From contig CAUYUJ010003969.1 of NCBI GenBank assembly GCA_963575745.1, forward strand, positions 473,969 to 537,968: 64,000 nt of DNA, given 5' to 3'. The position numbers and the translations under genes were made by a program. Shown here one piece after another: positions 42,720 to 53,029 of the stretch. Origin of the DNA: Prorocentrum cordatum. Taxonomy: Eukaryota; Sar; Dinophyceae; Prorocentrales; Prorocentraceae. The notes below the pieces were generated by a model. It saw only the letters and a list, made by a program, of their open reading frames with translations. It had not been told where the DNA came from and ran no database searches. Every line of letters begins with the position of its first letter. Within the stretch, counting starts at the first letter, position 1.

Positions 42720-43345
42720 TTGTTTCTTGGAACTCTTTGAGGGGCCTCGGGGTACTCTTGGGGCTCTTTTGGGGGCTCTTGGGTCCCTCGTGGGGCCCTC
42801 CCTGTTCGGGCTGTTCTGGGACTTTCCTGAGAGCCCTAGGCGGCCTCCTAGGACCACCTTGCAGAACATCGAACAAAAGATGGGTCCCATGTATAGACCC
42901 CCCCTTTGGGGCCCTCAAAATCGCCTCTTGGGACCCTCTTGGGCGCGCTCATGGGCGCTATTGCGGACGTCTGGGGGGCCTCTTGGGGGGCCCCCTTTGG
43001 GACTCGCATGGGCCATATTGGGGAAATCTTGAGGCCTGGAAAGCGCTTCGCAAGTGAAACGGCGAGAATCCACACATCATCTCTTTCCCCTAGGAGTTTG
43101 ACGGATGTTGGCCTTTTGGGGAGGGGGGGTCCCGGAGGGGCTCGGAGAGCACTTGAAACCGTCTTGGAGCGGTGTTTGGGGCGTTTGGGGCCTCTTGGAG
43201 CATGTTGGAAGCAACCTTGATTCATTTCCGGTTAGGCTGAGCCATCTTGGAGGCCATTTCGGAGCATCATATTGGATAATCTTGGGTGTTCTAACTAACC
43301 CCTTGCGGCAACCCAAACAATCTCGGAGACGGGAGTTGGACGGTA
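42720..43345 (+). repeat. Degenerate GGGGCTCTTGGG-type minisatellite
   Basis: About 0.6 kb of G/T-rich sequence with loosely repeated CTTGGGGGCTCTTGGG units. Frames here are Gly/Leu/Trp-rich artefacts. Confidence 0.7.
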
Positions 43346-44066
43346 CCCCACCCCGAGTATAGTCAGGTCACCTACGCCCAGCGGGCTGATGGGATATATC
43401 GGATGATCGAGATCAGCGATGGGTGCTGCGAGAGCTCCGTTTTGAGAAGGGATTGCCCCCCCCCCTACCAGCGTATCCGTTAGTTGCTACAGCTGCGGGC
43501 AAGCGAGCGCGAGCTACATGTTGTGAAGGGGCCGTTCTCCATCCGCGCAGCTGCCACATTGTTGAAAATGATACTTGTTGGATCCCATGAGCTTTCAAGC
43601 GAGAGCCACACTTTGAATTGAAACCGTGCTCCGCCGTTAGAACTGCTGCGAGCTCATCCGTCGAGCTTGAGCGGCGCTATGGCCAGGCCCCTTCCTGGAA
43701 ACCAACCGGCATCCATCCCTGTGGCGACAGCATCGAGCTGCCTGCGGCAAATCCCGCCACCGTGCCAGAGCCACCACCTTCGGGTGGCGACGGTTCGGGG
43801 GGGGGGGGGAGAAGGCCGTGACATGTGCCACGCTGGGTCCCGAGGCTGGGCAGAGCCGAGGCGTGGGGTACCCTCTTCCTCATCGTCTCGGGGATACTCT
43901 TCCTGTCTTCGTCGTCGTCCTCCCTCGGAGACTAGAACATCTACATTGCCAGTGGCGGGTCGTTTGCTCAATCTCAGCACTCTTTAAGGGTCGGGGATGA
44001 CGTCGGGGCGGTGTGGTGTATATATTTTTATTCGGTCTCCCAGGTGTCAGCGAATTATATATACAA

Positions 44067-44109
<43 letters not shown>

Positions 44110-44225
44110 TCACACGCCAGGATCCCTCATACACCAGGATCCGCTTCTTCCGTGTGCAGGATTCAGTGCAGGGCCGCAGGACGCGTCGGTATAAAGAGTT
44201 ATGTTCCCGATTTCCGTCCTCTCTC
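43346..44225. other. Intergenic, with (TA)n at 44071-44104
   Basis: No supported gene. A G run occurs at 43798-43809 and a TA dinucleotide array at about 44071-44104. Confidence 0.4.
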
Positions 44226-44229
44226 GGCC

Positions 44230-44620
44230 TCGTGTGGGGGGGCAGTCTTGCCGGTCCCTTGGGCCGCTTTGGGCCTACTTGGGGCCCTCGTTGACGGTCT
44301 TGTCTCGGGGTCCTGCGGGCCGTCCCGGGGGGGGGGTCTCTTGCGGCCGTCTTCGGACCGTCCTGGGCCGACGAGGGGCCGTAGGTGTGGCACGTCGTGG
44401 TGCCTTAGCTTGGGGTCCTCTTGGTGCCCTCGTGGGCCGTCTCGGAGGCTTCCTGGGTCGTCTTGAAGCCAGCCTGGGCCGCCCTCTTGGGCTGTCTTGG
44501 GGGCTTCCTGGGCCGTCTTGAAGCCAGCCTTGGCCGCCTGTGGGTCCATCTGGGGCCGTCTTGGAGGCATCTTGGGCCACCTCGGCGGCTGTCTTAAAGG
44601 CTCGGGATCGCGGTTCCATC
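44230..44620 (+). repeat. 55-bp degenerate minisatellite
   Basis: CTTCCTGGGTCGTCTTGAAG and CTTCCTGGGCCGTCTTGAAG occur 55 bp apart (44450, 44505), within a longer run of GGGCCGTCTTGG variants. Confidence 0.75.
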
Positions 44621-44815
44621 GCTCCCTTTCCTGAGCAATTTGTCCGTAAGGGCCCCATGCCATGCGTCTCACGCCCGGTGAGAGCCAGGCCCCCCGTAAT
44701 CGGTAGCCCCTCGTGGCCCCCCTATCGAGGCCCCCCTGTGTGATCCCCGAATCCTGAATTCTGTAGAGCTTTCGGGGGACTTCTGGCGTGAGGCTGCCAT
44801 CTGTTGCCGGGGGTC

Positions 44816-44894
44816 GTGTCCTCGGGAGCGCGGGCCCACGGTTCTGTTCCGAGGGATCGTGAGCTCGGGAGCGCGGAACAATGTTTTTGTTTTC

Positions 44895-44929
<35 letters not shown>

Positions 44930-45180
44930 CAGGAGGGAAAAAGACACACAGACACAAGTAATCGTCGATGTCAAAAGAAAAGATGCGAAACTATAGGAAG
45001 TGTGGGGGAGACAGTAACCCCGAAAATATGTGATAAGATGTGGGGAATCCTGGGATGCGTGTGTGTATTGAATTGTGCGTCCCTGGGCCCCTTCAAGATC
45101 GTGGCCTCGGGATGACATGGGGAGCGCGGACCAGAACGGCATGGATCGTGACCCTGGGGTGACATCGGGAGCGCGGACAC
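44816..45180 (+). repeat. ~30-bp interspersed repeat and (GA)n
   Basis: Four variants of GATCGTG...CTCGGGAGCGCGGA occur near 44816, 44861, 45094 and 45146, with a GA array at about 44898-44925 between them. Confidence 0.7.
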
Positions 45181-46931
45181 TTTTTCTTTTTGCGCGAGGG
45201 ATCGTTGCTGTGGGATGGGGGTGGGGCGGGGTGCAGGCGGCAGTGCGCGACGAGGGGGGAGGGCCCCCAGGAAGATTGCAGACGCCCTGCCAGGCAGCGC
45301 TTGGCATTCTACCACGCCTCAAGGGGTCAAGGGGGCACGATCGCGGATGTGAAGGCGAATGTGCGCGGCGCCAAGGCGGGAGACTTGTTCTGAAAAGGAC
45401 CCCCCCCCCCTCTCATTGCTGCAATTGCTGCAAGCTCGTAAGCGAGCGTGCGCGGCGCCGAGGCGCGAGCCCCCGTCTTGAGAAAGGCCCACCCTTCGCC
45501 CATGGCAGCCGTCGGACGCGCAGAAGACGCACCCGATCGGCGCCGTTGGCAGGAGCTGCGTGTGGAGCTCCCCCCCTCCACCCGCGCAGCCGCTGCAAAG
45601 CTATGGAGACAAGTTGCTCGTGGCGGTGCGGCGGGGAGCCCTCTCTCGGAGACCGCCGCCCCGTCCAGCCGCCGCTTCACAGTTGCAGCACGCACACGTT
45701 CAAAGGCCTCGGGGTCCTCCTTGGTGGGAGCGTCTGGCGCGGGGCGCCAGGCCCGTCCTGCCAACACGTCTGGGGGTGCCACAGGGAGGAGTTCTCTGAG
45801 GCCGGGGGGGAGGGGGCGCGATGGCTCCCGCGGGCATTGGCTCGGCGAGAAGCGGCGCCAGGGGGATGCACGTGATGATCACGAAGCCCCCAGTCAAGAC
45901 GCTCAAGGACAGCTCGGCGGCCCCCTTGGGAACCTCGGGCCACGAACACTTCGAGACGCCATTTTTTTGTTTCCACGCTCTGGCCTGGCTTGGAATTTTG
46001 CAGGCCTGGCCTGGGGCCCAGGACCATCAAAAACGACCCTGGATGACAGATAGGCCCCACGGATGGGCCGAGAGGTTCAGAGGCCCACATTGTGTTGGTA
46101 TGGTCCAAGGTCCCCTGCTACCACCCTCCTCCCGCGCCTCCTCCCACTCCCCCGCTCCCACCCTCTCGCTGTGGAGGCCTCTGGAGACCTCCAGAGGCCT
46201 CCCTTGACCTCTGGACTCGTCCGGCGACCCCCACAGACTTCAGGGACCTCGCAGGACCTCAACCTCCTCCCCGTCCTCTCGGGTCGGGCGAAAGGGGGGG
46301 ATTGGGAAAGGGGGGGTTACGAAATTTGCTGCATGCAGCTGGTTTCGGCCTCACCGAAGGGCCAATTCCTCGATACATGGCCGCTCCTGGCGCCGGGAGG
46401 CGCCGGGAAAATCAGCTACATGAGCTGATTCTCAACCCCCCCTTTGCTATCCCCCCCTTCCGCCCGACCCGATCCTCGCCCTCCCTCGCTGCGCATAGTG
46501 CCGCAGGCAGCAGCACGCCCTCCTGCGGGCGCCGCGCTCCTGGAAGCCTGGCGCACCAGCGGCACGTGCGCGGCCGCAGCCACGAGTTCCTGTTTCCGGG
46601 CGCGGGCGGCCGCAAGTACAGCGCCGTCTTTAATGCATGCTCCGCGTGCGGATCATGTACTAAAACATGCAGGGATCTAGTCCCAAAAACAACGACGAGT
46701 TCATGCATACATTTACTCCTACATTAATCATGCATTGAAAAACATATATACTAAGAAATCCTGTGTATTAGCAACTACCCTGTAGCCCAGAGGACATGTC
46801 GGGCTCTGGCCGTCTGCGCCACAGACAGCGCGGGCCTGGCGCTCGTGCTTTGCAGAGGGCCGAGGGCATGCAGCGACCTGCTCGAGGGCGGCCAGGAGGT
46901 GGGTGAGAACAACTGGGGGGGGATATCCTCA
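45181..46931. other. Intergenic, no gene recognised
   Basis: Contains a ~48-bp direct repeat (around 45357 and 45444, GTGCGCGGCGCC...TGAAAAGG type) and a small palindrome GGCCTCTGGAGACCTCCAGAGG-like at about 46177-46200. Frames up to 266 residues have no motif. Confidence 0.35.
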
Positions 46932-47126
46932 GGGGAACAAGAAGTGACATAAACGTAAAAACTCTGAGCTCCGCGCAGATTTCTCGCATCGGCGTTGGGG
47001 CCCCCTGGCGGCGCCTCCGGCGCCGCCCCTGGCGCGCTCCGCGCGCCAGGGAGGGGGGCCCAGCGCCGATCCGAGACATCCGCGCGGACCTTCGAGTTTT
47101 TATGTTTATGTCACTTTGTGCTCCCC
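46932..47126 (-). mobile_element. Foldback MITE family B, copy 2
   Basis: 195 bp. Ends match copy 1 (39980-40179). The central nested palindromes appear in the opposite order and strand, so this copy lies in reverse orientation or its loop has inverted. Arms are still mutually complementary. Confidence 0.86.
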
Positions 47127-48340
47127 GAATCCTGGCGGGGGCCACGGTATCTCCCCAGATGTCATGGCCCCTCCTCTTGTTTCAACAGGTCCCAGGCCCT
47201 CCCGGGGCCGCGCGCATGCTGCTGGCAATGATGTGCGCACCCCCCGCTTGGACGCCCCCTCGTGGCCGCCCCCGACCGATGGGAGTCTTGCATCTCCTCG
47301 ACGTTTCGCTTTTACAGTACACTCGCGTGCGCTAGCGTCTGCCAATCGTTGGCAAAGCGCTGACTGAGCGTCGATTACCGTCGATGCAGTGTCGATCGGC
47401 GTCAACTCGCGTGAGTTAGTGTCGACCAGCGTCGGCTAGCGTCGGTTCGCAAGAATCAGCAGCTTGACATGGGACGCCCCATGAGTTGCCACAGAGAGCT
47501 TGATTGTCTCAGTGCTGTGGCGCACAGGCCTTCTCACGTAAGTAGGCCACGGCGCGGCAGCTTGTGTGCGCTCCGCCAGAACGCCGCCTCGTCTCGTCGT
47601 CGGGCCAGGAGCAGCGGGGTGCATCACTCCGTATCTTGCCGCCCGCAACGATACTATTGGTGTGGCATTCGTTTGGCACTCGTGCCTCGACACGTTTTTG
47701 TCATCCTCCTCCTCTTCCTGTCCTGTAGCCGCTTGGGCTCAGGGCTGCTGCTCAGGCACCCGCCCTCTCCGCCCCGGGGTCCTCATACCCTCGGGAGTGA
47801 GGGGGCCTCGCGTGGCCCCGTCTCCCACCCCCGCGCGGCCCCGCTCCGCCTTGATGGCCGCTGGTTTCCGAGGATGCGCTGCCATTTGGCTTACTTTTTA
47901 GTCAGCGGCCGCGGGCGAGCGCGCCGGCGGCGAGTCAGGTCAAAGCGGGCGACGCAGAGACTAATTAGGCAGAGGGAACGCGGGAAAAATAGATCCGAGC
48001 GACGCGCGAGGCGACGGCAAAGCGCCGGCCGAGGCCTCAGGAGGGTGGCTGAGGGGACAGAACCGTTTGGCTCACGGAAAGGCTGCGGCCTGAGCTTGCG
48101 GTGCAGCAGGTGTGCACGACTTGGGACGAAATGCCCCCCCCCCCCCCCAACCCCCCAGGCAGTCTTGAGAGGGCCTGCCGTGCCCTGTGCAGCCTCGCGT
48201 CCTTGCGGCCCCGGCGCGCTGCTGGCCACGAGGAGCTCTCGCGGGGGTGTCTGCAAGGCGGTTACTCGCGCCAGCAGATCCCACTTGGTGAGAATCATTG
48301 AGAGCCCCAACCGCGCTCACCCAGTTGATAATTAGGCTTA
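47127..48340. other. Intergenic, with short GTCGAT-type repeats
   Basis: Loose repetition of AGCGTCGATC/TAGTGTCGACC units at about 47330-47450, and a C run at 48133-48148. Frames have no motif. Confidence 0.35.
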
Positions 48341-48493
48341 AGTCGGGCCTGTCTCTCTACAGGGGGAATATTCAAAAATAGTCAAAAATAGTCTGGGGAC
48401 AATTTTTGGAGTATGTTTCGACCATCCTGGCGTATTGCTTGACTATTTTTGATTTGTCGTCCAAAATCCCCCTGTAGGGGGACAAGCCCGACC
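48341..48493 (+). mobile_element. MITE family A, copy 2 (TA target duplication)
   Basis: 153 bp. It has the best-preserved terminal inverted repeats of the family: AGTCGGGCCTGTCTCTCTAC at the left and the complement of GTAGGGGGACAAGCCCGACC at the right, extending about 30 bp. It is flanked by TA on both sides, as expected for a Tc1/mariner-type insertion. The interior has ATAGTC repeats near both ends. Confidence 0.87.
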
Positions 48494-49101
48494 TAATGAT
48501 AGGCTCTCCACGCATCGCGCTGGTTTGTTCCGCGGCGAAAATCTGGCGATTGGCAATCTATCGCTGGCATGTGTATTTCCTCGTCCCTCCCCTTCCTCTT
48601 TGTTCTCTTCCATCTGCCCCCGTCCTCCTGTTCTTTGGCCTGCGCATCGTCATTCGCCTCTTTGCTATCCCAGCCGCGAGAGTGCGTGCATAAATGGGGA
48701 ACCTTGGGTGCGGTCCAGCGCGACGTGGCGAAGCGTTCAAGGGCACAGCAGATCCCGAATCGCTTTCTCTGTCTTGACGGGTCCTGTTCTTAGTTGTCTC
48801 GATACGCCCGTATTGAAACGCAACGCGTCCCGTGTCAAGACGTCCGTGTCAATGCGTTGCGTGTTGACTCCGCGTATTGGCCCACGTTTTGGCGAACGTA
48901 TCGCGTCGGACCCGCGTAGTCAGCCTACGTGTTGAGCTCCGTATCAGTACGCCACGTGTTGCGTGTTCGCGTATCGGGGCAGCTAAGGTCCTGTTGACAC
49001 TGGCCGCGTGCTCAGGAACGGGTGGGGTGTCTTCGGATGTGGTGGAGCGCCCTCTGGCTCCCGGCGCTCTGGAGGCCGACAACGGGTGCCAGTTAGCATC
49101 A
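48494..49101. other. Spacer between MITE A copies
   Basis: No supported gene. Loosely repeated CGTATTG/CGTGT words occur at 48800-48970. Confidence 0.35.
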
Positions 49102-49255
49102 CGTCGGGCCTGTCCCTCTACAGGAGGGAGCTTCAAGAATAGTCAAAAAATAGTCAGGGAATTTTGTTTTGCATATTTGTTGACCATGTTGGAGTTTTTG
49201 TTTGGCGTATCTGTATTTTTCGTCATAAATCCCCCTGTAGAGGGACACGCCCGCC
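49102..49255 (+). mobile_element. MITE family A, copy 3
   Basis: 154 bp, same orientation as copy 2 and 609 bp beyond it. Left end CGTCGGGCCTGTCCCTCTAC and right end complementary to it apart from a few bases. Target TA is not preserved at the flanks. Confidence 0.83.
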
Positions 49256-49334
49256 TCAAAGCTAGCAGAACCTGGGCGGGGCGCGATGTTCGGACGGCGG
49301 TCGGTCGTGCGAGGAGAACTGCTTGCAGCTCACG

Positions 49335-49436
49335 GCAGGTTCGCGTCGCGTCGACCGGCGCTGACCCCGCCGCCAGCATTCAATGTTGGACGCCGCCAGC
49401 AACCCGGAAGCGGTCGATGTGGAATCAAGGGAGGAA
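49335..49436 (-). mobile_element. Partial copy of MITE family E
   Basis: About 100 bp that match the complement of 62966-63062, sharing AGGTTCGCGTCGCGTCGACC and GAACGCCGCC...GGTCGATGT. The other half of the element is missing. Confidence 0.6.
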
Positions 49437-50185
49437 GAACGGCCCGGACGGGATCATTGGCGTTCACTCAAACGGCCCTGGGCGTCTACTAACCAGCCCT
49501 GCCTCGTTCGATTCTTGCTCTGTGCGCGTTTACCACACGACTTCGCGCGTCGGGGTGATTATGATGGGGGTGACTTTTGGTTGGACCTCCGTCGAGAGAT
49601 CTGGCATTTTCGGACGCGTCCGATCGTTCAAGACTGAAGGATCCCCGCGGGTGCAGAAGCCAACGCCGACGTTGGCACGGCGAGGGCCTGCCGCACGGTG
49701 CAGCCGCCGGGCGCCCCCGCGGGCCCCGGGGATGCCGCCGGCACGGCGGTGGGCATCCGGGCCGTCGGCCGCGGTCGGACGCGTTTCCCGCCTGTGCACT
49801 CAGCAGGCAACAAGCACATCGGTCACGAAACGTCTGAAATTATTTGACGCGGCGGTATCAGAAACTGTTCCCTGGTGCTCGGGATCCTGGAAGCTGACCG
49901 CTGCTCAAAGAAAGGAAGCTCCGAAGTGTTCAAATACCAATGTTTCGACGAATGGCGGGGCCAGGGCGACGGCCAGATTAAACTTACATGCCTTGGATAT
50001 GGGGGGCGACGCGCGCAGCAGAACGCAAAGCACGAAGAGCAGGCGTAGCGTGTTGGACGGCATCGCTCTCGAGGAGCAAGTGGCGCTGGGCTGATAAAGA
50101 GCTACATGTGTCGCCAGAGCGAGAAAACATATCCCGGCGAAGGACCCAACCATATGCAGTTGTGGGTATCGCAACTGTGAATATC
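49437..50185. other. Intergenic, no gene recognised
   Basis: The 405-residue frame that spans this stretch also crosses MITE A copy 3, so it is unlikely to be a gene. Confidence 0.4.
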
Positions 50186-50189
50186 TTCC

Positions 50190-50535
50190 TCGGTGAAGCT
50201 CCCTATGGGGCCACGAAGCGTTGCACTAGGTGGGGGGAACGCATGCGGGCGGTAGCACTGGTGCCGTCGACTGAGTTCCCTATGGGGCCAAGAAGCGCTG
50301 TGCTGGGTGGATCAAAATGCCACTTGGGCGTGTGGGATGCATGCGGGAGGTCTCACTAGGGGCTCCGGTGGAGCTCCCTATTGGGCCACTAAGCGCTGCA
50401 TTGGATGGGGAGGAACGCGTGCGGGCGGTAGCACTGAGGCCGCCGGTGGAGCTCCCTATGGGGCCACGAAACTTTGTACTCGGTGGGTGAACATGCCAAA
50501 GTGGGTGTGCGGGACGCACGCGGGCGGTTCGCAGT
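50190..50535 (+). repeat. ~80-95-bp tandem repeat, four units
   Basis: Units share GAGCTCCCTATGGGGCCACG (near 50193, 50269, 50364, 50445) and ACGCATGCGGGCGGT. A fifth isolated unit lies at about 58808-58880, on the far side of the LINE. Confidence 0.85.
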
Positions 50536-51454
50536 GAGTCGTCCATTCCATCGCTCGCGCAAACATCCCACCCACCCGTCCGCAACTTGGTTTGCGAAAC
50601 CCATTCGGCGGCGATTGCGATGAGTGCTTGGTGTTGGCTGGTGCATCGCTGCGGCCGCGCTAGCCAGCGCATGCTCGCGCGCGCAGCGGCCAGCTAGTTT
50701 GGCGCGTCCGACGCGAGCGCGGTGGCGCTGACTGCCCGGCACATCCCAGCGCGGATTTCAGTTCGAGTCGGCGGCTTGGGCGGGCGCAGTATCATGGCCA
50801 CGTCGACAGCGGTAGACACGAAGATTATAGAAGCGATGTTGGTGACGATGTTGACAGCGACGACGGGGCAGCCAGTGACGGCGCCGATGTTGATCACGCC
50901 GGCGACGATGACGGCGTCGTTGCGTCGGTGATCAAGGTTTTGGAAGGAGTTCGAAATGCGCGCGCGGCAAACGCGCGAGAGCGGCCCGCGCGGTTTTATT
51001 TAACACGGATCGTGTCTCCCCCCAGGCGCGCGCAAGGGCGTTCGAACGATTTCGACATGCGCGCGCGGAACCCGTTTGGTAACAGTTTCTGAACAGGTTG
51101 GAACAAACGAAAGTTTCTTGAAGAATTCGCAAGGGCGCGGGCGCAAGCTTTTCTTTGAACATCCATGTTGCGAAACCCTGTGTTGTTGTATGCCTCTTCG
51201 GGGGACACCCGATTTCGACTCCCCCCCGAATCCAAGGGTTTTTTTTTAAGGATTTCGGCATGCGCGCGCGACGGCGCGCCCGTGCGCTCATCGTCGCTTT
51301 TTGTTCCAATGGTATGTTTTTAAGATATTGTATTGGCTTCCGGCCAGTGCCGCCGATCCGGGGCGTTCCGGATGATGTCGATGATGCTGGTGATGTGACG
51401 ATGGTGATGGTGATGGTGATGAAGATGGTGATGATCCTGGCCCCCCCCACCCCC
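50536..51454. other. Intergenic, no gene recognised
   Basis: Three near-copies of TTCGACATGCGCGCGCGG occur (about 50950, 51051, 51254). No supported gene. Confidence 0.4.
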
Positions 51455-51598
51455 CTTCCTCTCTCCTGTCCCCCCCCCTTTCTCCTGTCCACTCCCCCTT
51501 CTCTCTCCTTTCCCCTCACCCTCCCCTTTTCTCCTGTCCCCCCCCTTCCCTCTCTCCTGTCCACTCCCCCCCTTTTTCCCTTCCCCCTCTCTCCTGTC
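51455..51598. repeat. CTCTCCTGTCCCC-type minisatellite, left of LINE
   Basis: Degenerate CTCTCCTGTCC/C-run units. The same minisatellite continues at 58210, so the LINE is inserted in it. CCTCTCTCCTGTC abuts the element on both sides (51586-51598 and 58210-58222), a possible 13-bp target duplication. It cannot be told from the tandem repeat itself. Confidence 0.85.
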
Positions 51599-51635
51599 GC
51601 CGTAGCCATTCTGGCTCAAGCCATTTTGGCTCAAG
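51599..51635 (+). other. Dinoflagellate spliced leader plus relict leader
   Basis: 51599-51620 matches the 22-nt dinoflagellate leader with one T-to-C change (GCCGTAGCCATTCTGGCTCA then AG). 51621-51635 is CCATTTTGGCTCAAG, the leader lacking its first seven bases. Those seven bases end in TAG, so the relict is what results when an integrated leader is used as the acceptor for a second trans-splicing. Relict leaders of this form are described for retroposed dinoflagellate genes. Confidence 0.93.
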
Positions 51636-51799
51636 TTGCCATCTCTCGAGGTGGCGCAGGGCCAACGCACGCTCCAGGTCTGGCCCAGCCCGCGTCCCTG
51701 GGGTCAGCCTGTGAGTCTTTGTTCGTGCACCGGACGGTGCCCTCACGTACTCATCATTCTCGCTCAAAAGCAGTTGGCCAGCACGGCACGTCCTCAACC

Positions 51800-53029
51800 A
51801 TGGCGAAGGCCGCAGGGCCAGCTGCTTGGGTTCAGTGTAAGAAGTGTGGCCCGCGCTCTTGGACTCCTGTGGCTAGCGGCAAGCTGTGGTGTCACATATG
51901 CGGGCTTTACTACAGCAAGGGTGATCAGCCGCAGCGTGGAGCCAGTCGCCGCAAGGGCGTTGGCAAGAACGCAGGCGGCGGCAAGGGTGCGGGCAGCGCA
52001 GGTGGTGCTGCAGGGCTCTCCAAGCAGCAGCTCGACGCCATCGCCAAGCGCGTCTCCACCCTGGCAGCGGCTGCTGGCGCCACTCCGCCGCCAGCAGCTG
52101 GCAGCCCTCCCGCAGGCGCCGCGCCTGGCCGCGGGAAGGGCTCGCGCGGCACGGGCAAGGGCAAGGACGCTGCCGTGCCCGCGTCCGAGGTGGCCGACAC
52201 CAGCGACAGGGACAAGAAGATCGAGCAACTCGAGCTTCTCGTCAGCACCTACCAGCAGCTCAGCTGGCGTCCAGCTGGCGTCCAGCTGGCGTCTCGTCGG
52301 GCATGACGCTGGCGTCCAGCTGAGCTGGACGCCAGCGTCATGCCCGACGTGGCCGCCAAGCTGCAGCAGGCCAGAGCCGACCTGGTGGATGCGCGCGCTG
52401 CGCAGGCTGCTAGCCTGCCGCCAGCGCAGCGCATGGCGCGCTGCCACACACGTGTGCAGCGAGCCGCCGAGAAGGTCGAGAAGATCAAGAACCAGATCTC
52501 AGAGCTGGAGAAGACCCAGCAGGAGCTGCAGCAGCAGCTCGACGCCAACATCCAGTCCATGGACGAGCAGAAGAAACGTCTCGAGCAGGCCATGGACGAC
52601 CAGCAGCGCGAGGAGCAGGACGCAAAGTCTGTCTGGGCTGACACGGCACCAGACGAGGTTCCTGAATCGCTCGCAGAGTTCACCAAGACGTCCAAGGCCA
52701 AGATCGAGGAGGCCAAGAAGAAGTTCGCAGACAATGCAGACATCCTCCAATTCATCAATGACATGGCCAGCATGGTGGGGACATTGCCCGAGAAGGCGGA
52801 GCCACCGCCATCACCAGCGCCATCGACCACGGACACACCGATATTCGATTCCGAGTTCTTCAAAACTGAGATGGAGTCCCTTGCCAAGCACGTGCCGAAG
52901 AAGGAGCTCGAAGCCATCCAGAAGGCCAGAGCTGCATACCAGGACCAGCAGGCCGCGGCCGCGCGGCAGCTGGGTGCGCCATCGAGCAAGGGGACTGGCA
53001 GCCGTCGGGGCCACCGCCCGTACGGGTAA
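51800..53029 (+). CDS. LINE ORF1, zinc-finger and coiled-coil protein
   Basis: Starts at an ATG in ACCATGG context. Residues 1-40 form a CxxC...CxxC zinc motif (VQCKKCGPRSWTPVASGKLW, then CHICGLYYSKG). A basic Gly/Ala-rich region follows, then a long coiled coil (VEKIKNQISELEKTQQELQQ and onward) typical of ORF1 RNA-binding/trimerising proteins, and a Pro-rich linker. An in-frame TGA at 52304-52306 lies inside a 27-bp inverted duplication (52295-52349). This copy's ORF1 is therefore interrupted, and the frame resumes unchanged after it. ORF1 would bind element RNA into a particle. The stop at 53027-53029 lies one frame away from ORF2. Confidence 0.8.
52295..52349. repeat. 27-bp perfect inverted duplication in LINE ORF1
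   Basis: Left arm 52295-52321 and right arm 52323-52349 are perfect reverse complements with a one-base spacer. A CAGCTGGCGTC direct repeat precedes it. The left arm creates the in-frame TGA that breaks ORF1. It looks like a replication or reverse-transcription template-switch product. Confidence 0.92.

Noticed and set aside
48877-50094. 405-residue frame
   Set aside because: It passes through MITE A copy 3 and part of MITE E with no motif; a chance frame in GC-rich DNA.
51155-51799. Upstream extension of LINE ORF1 beyond ATG 51800
   Set aside because: It would cross the spliced leader and the flanking minisatellite, which are outside the element's coding part.
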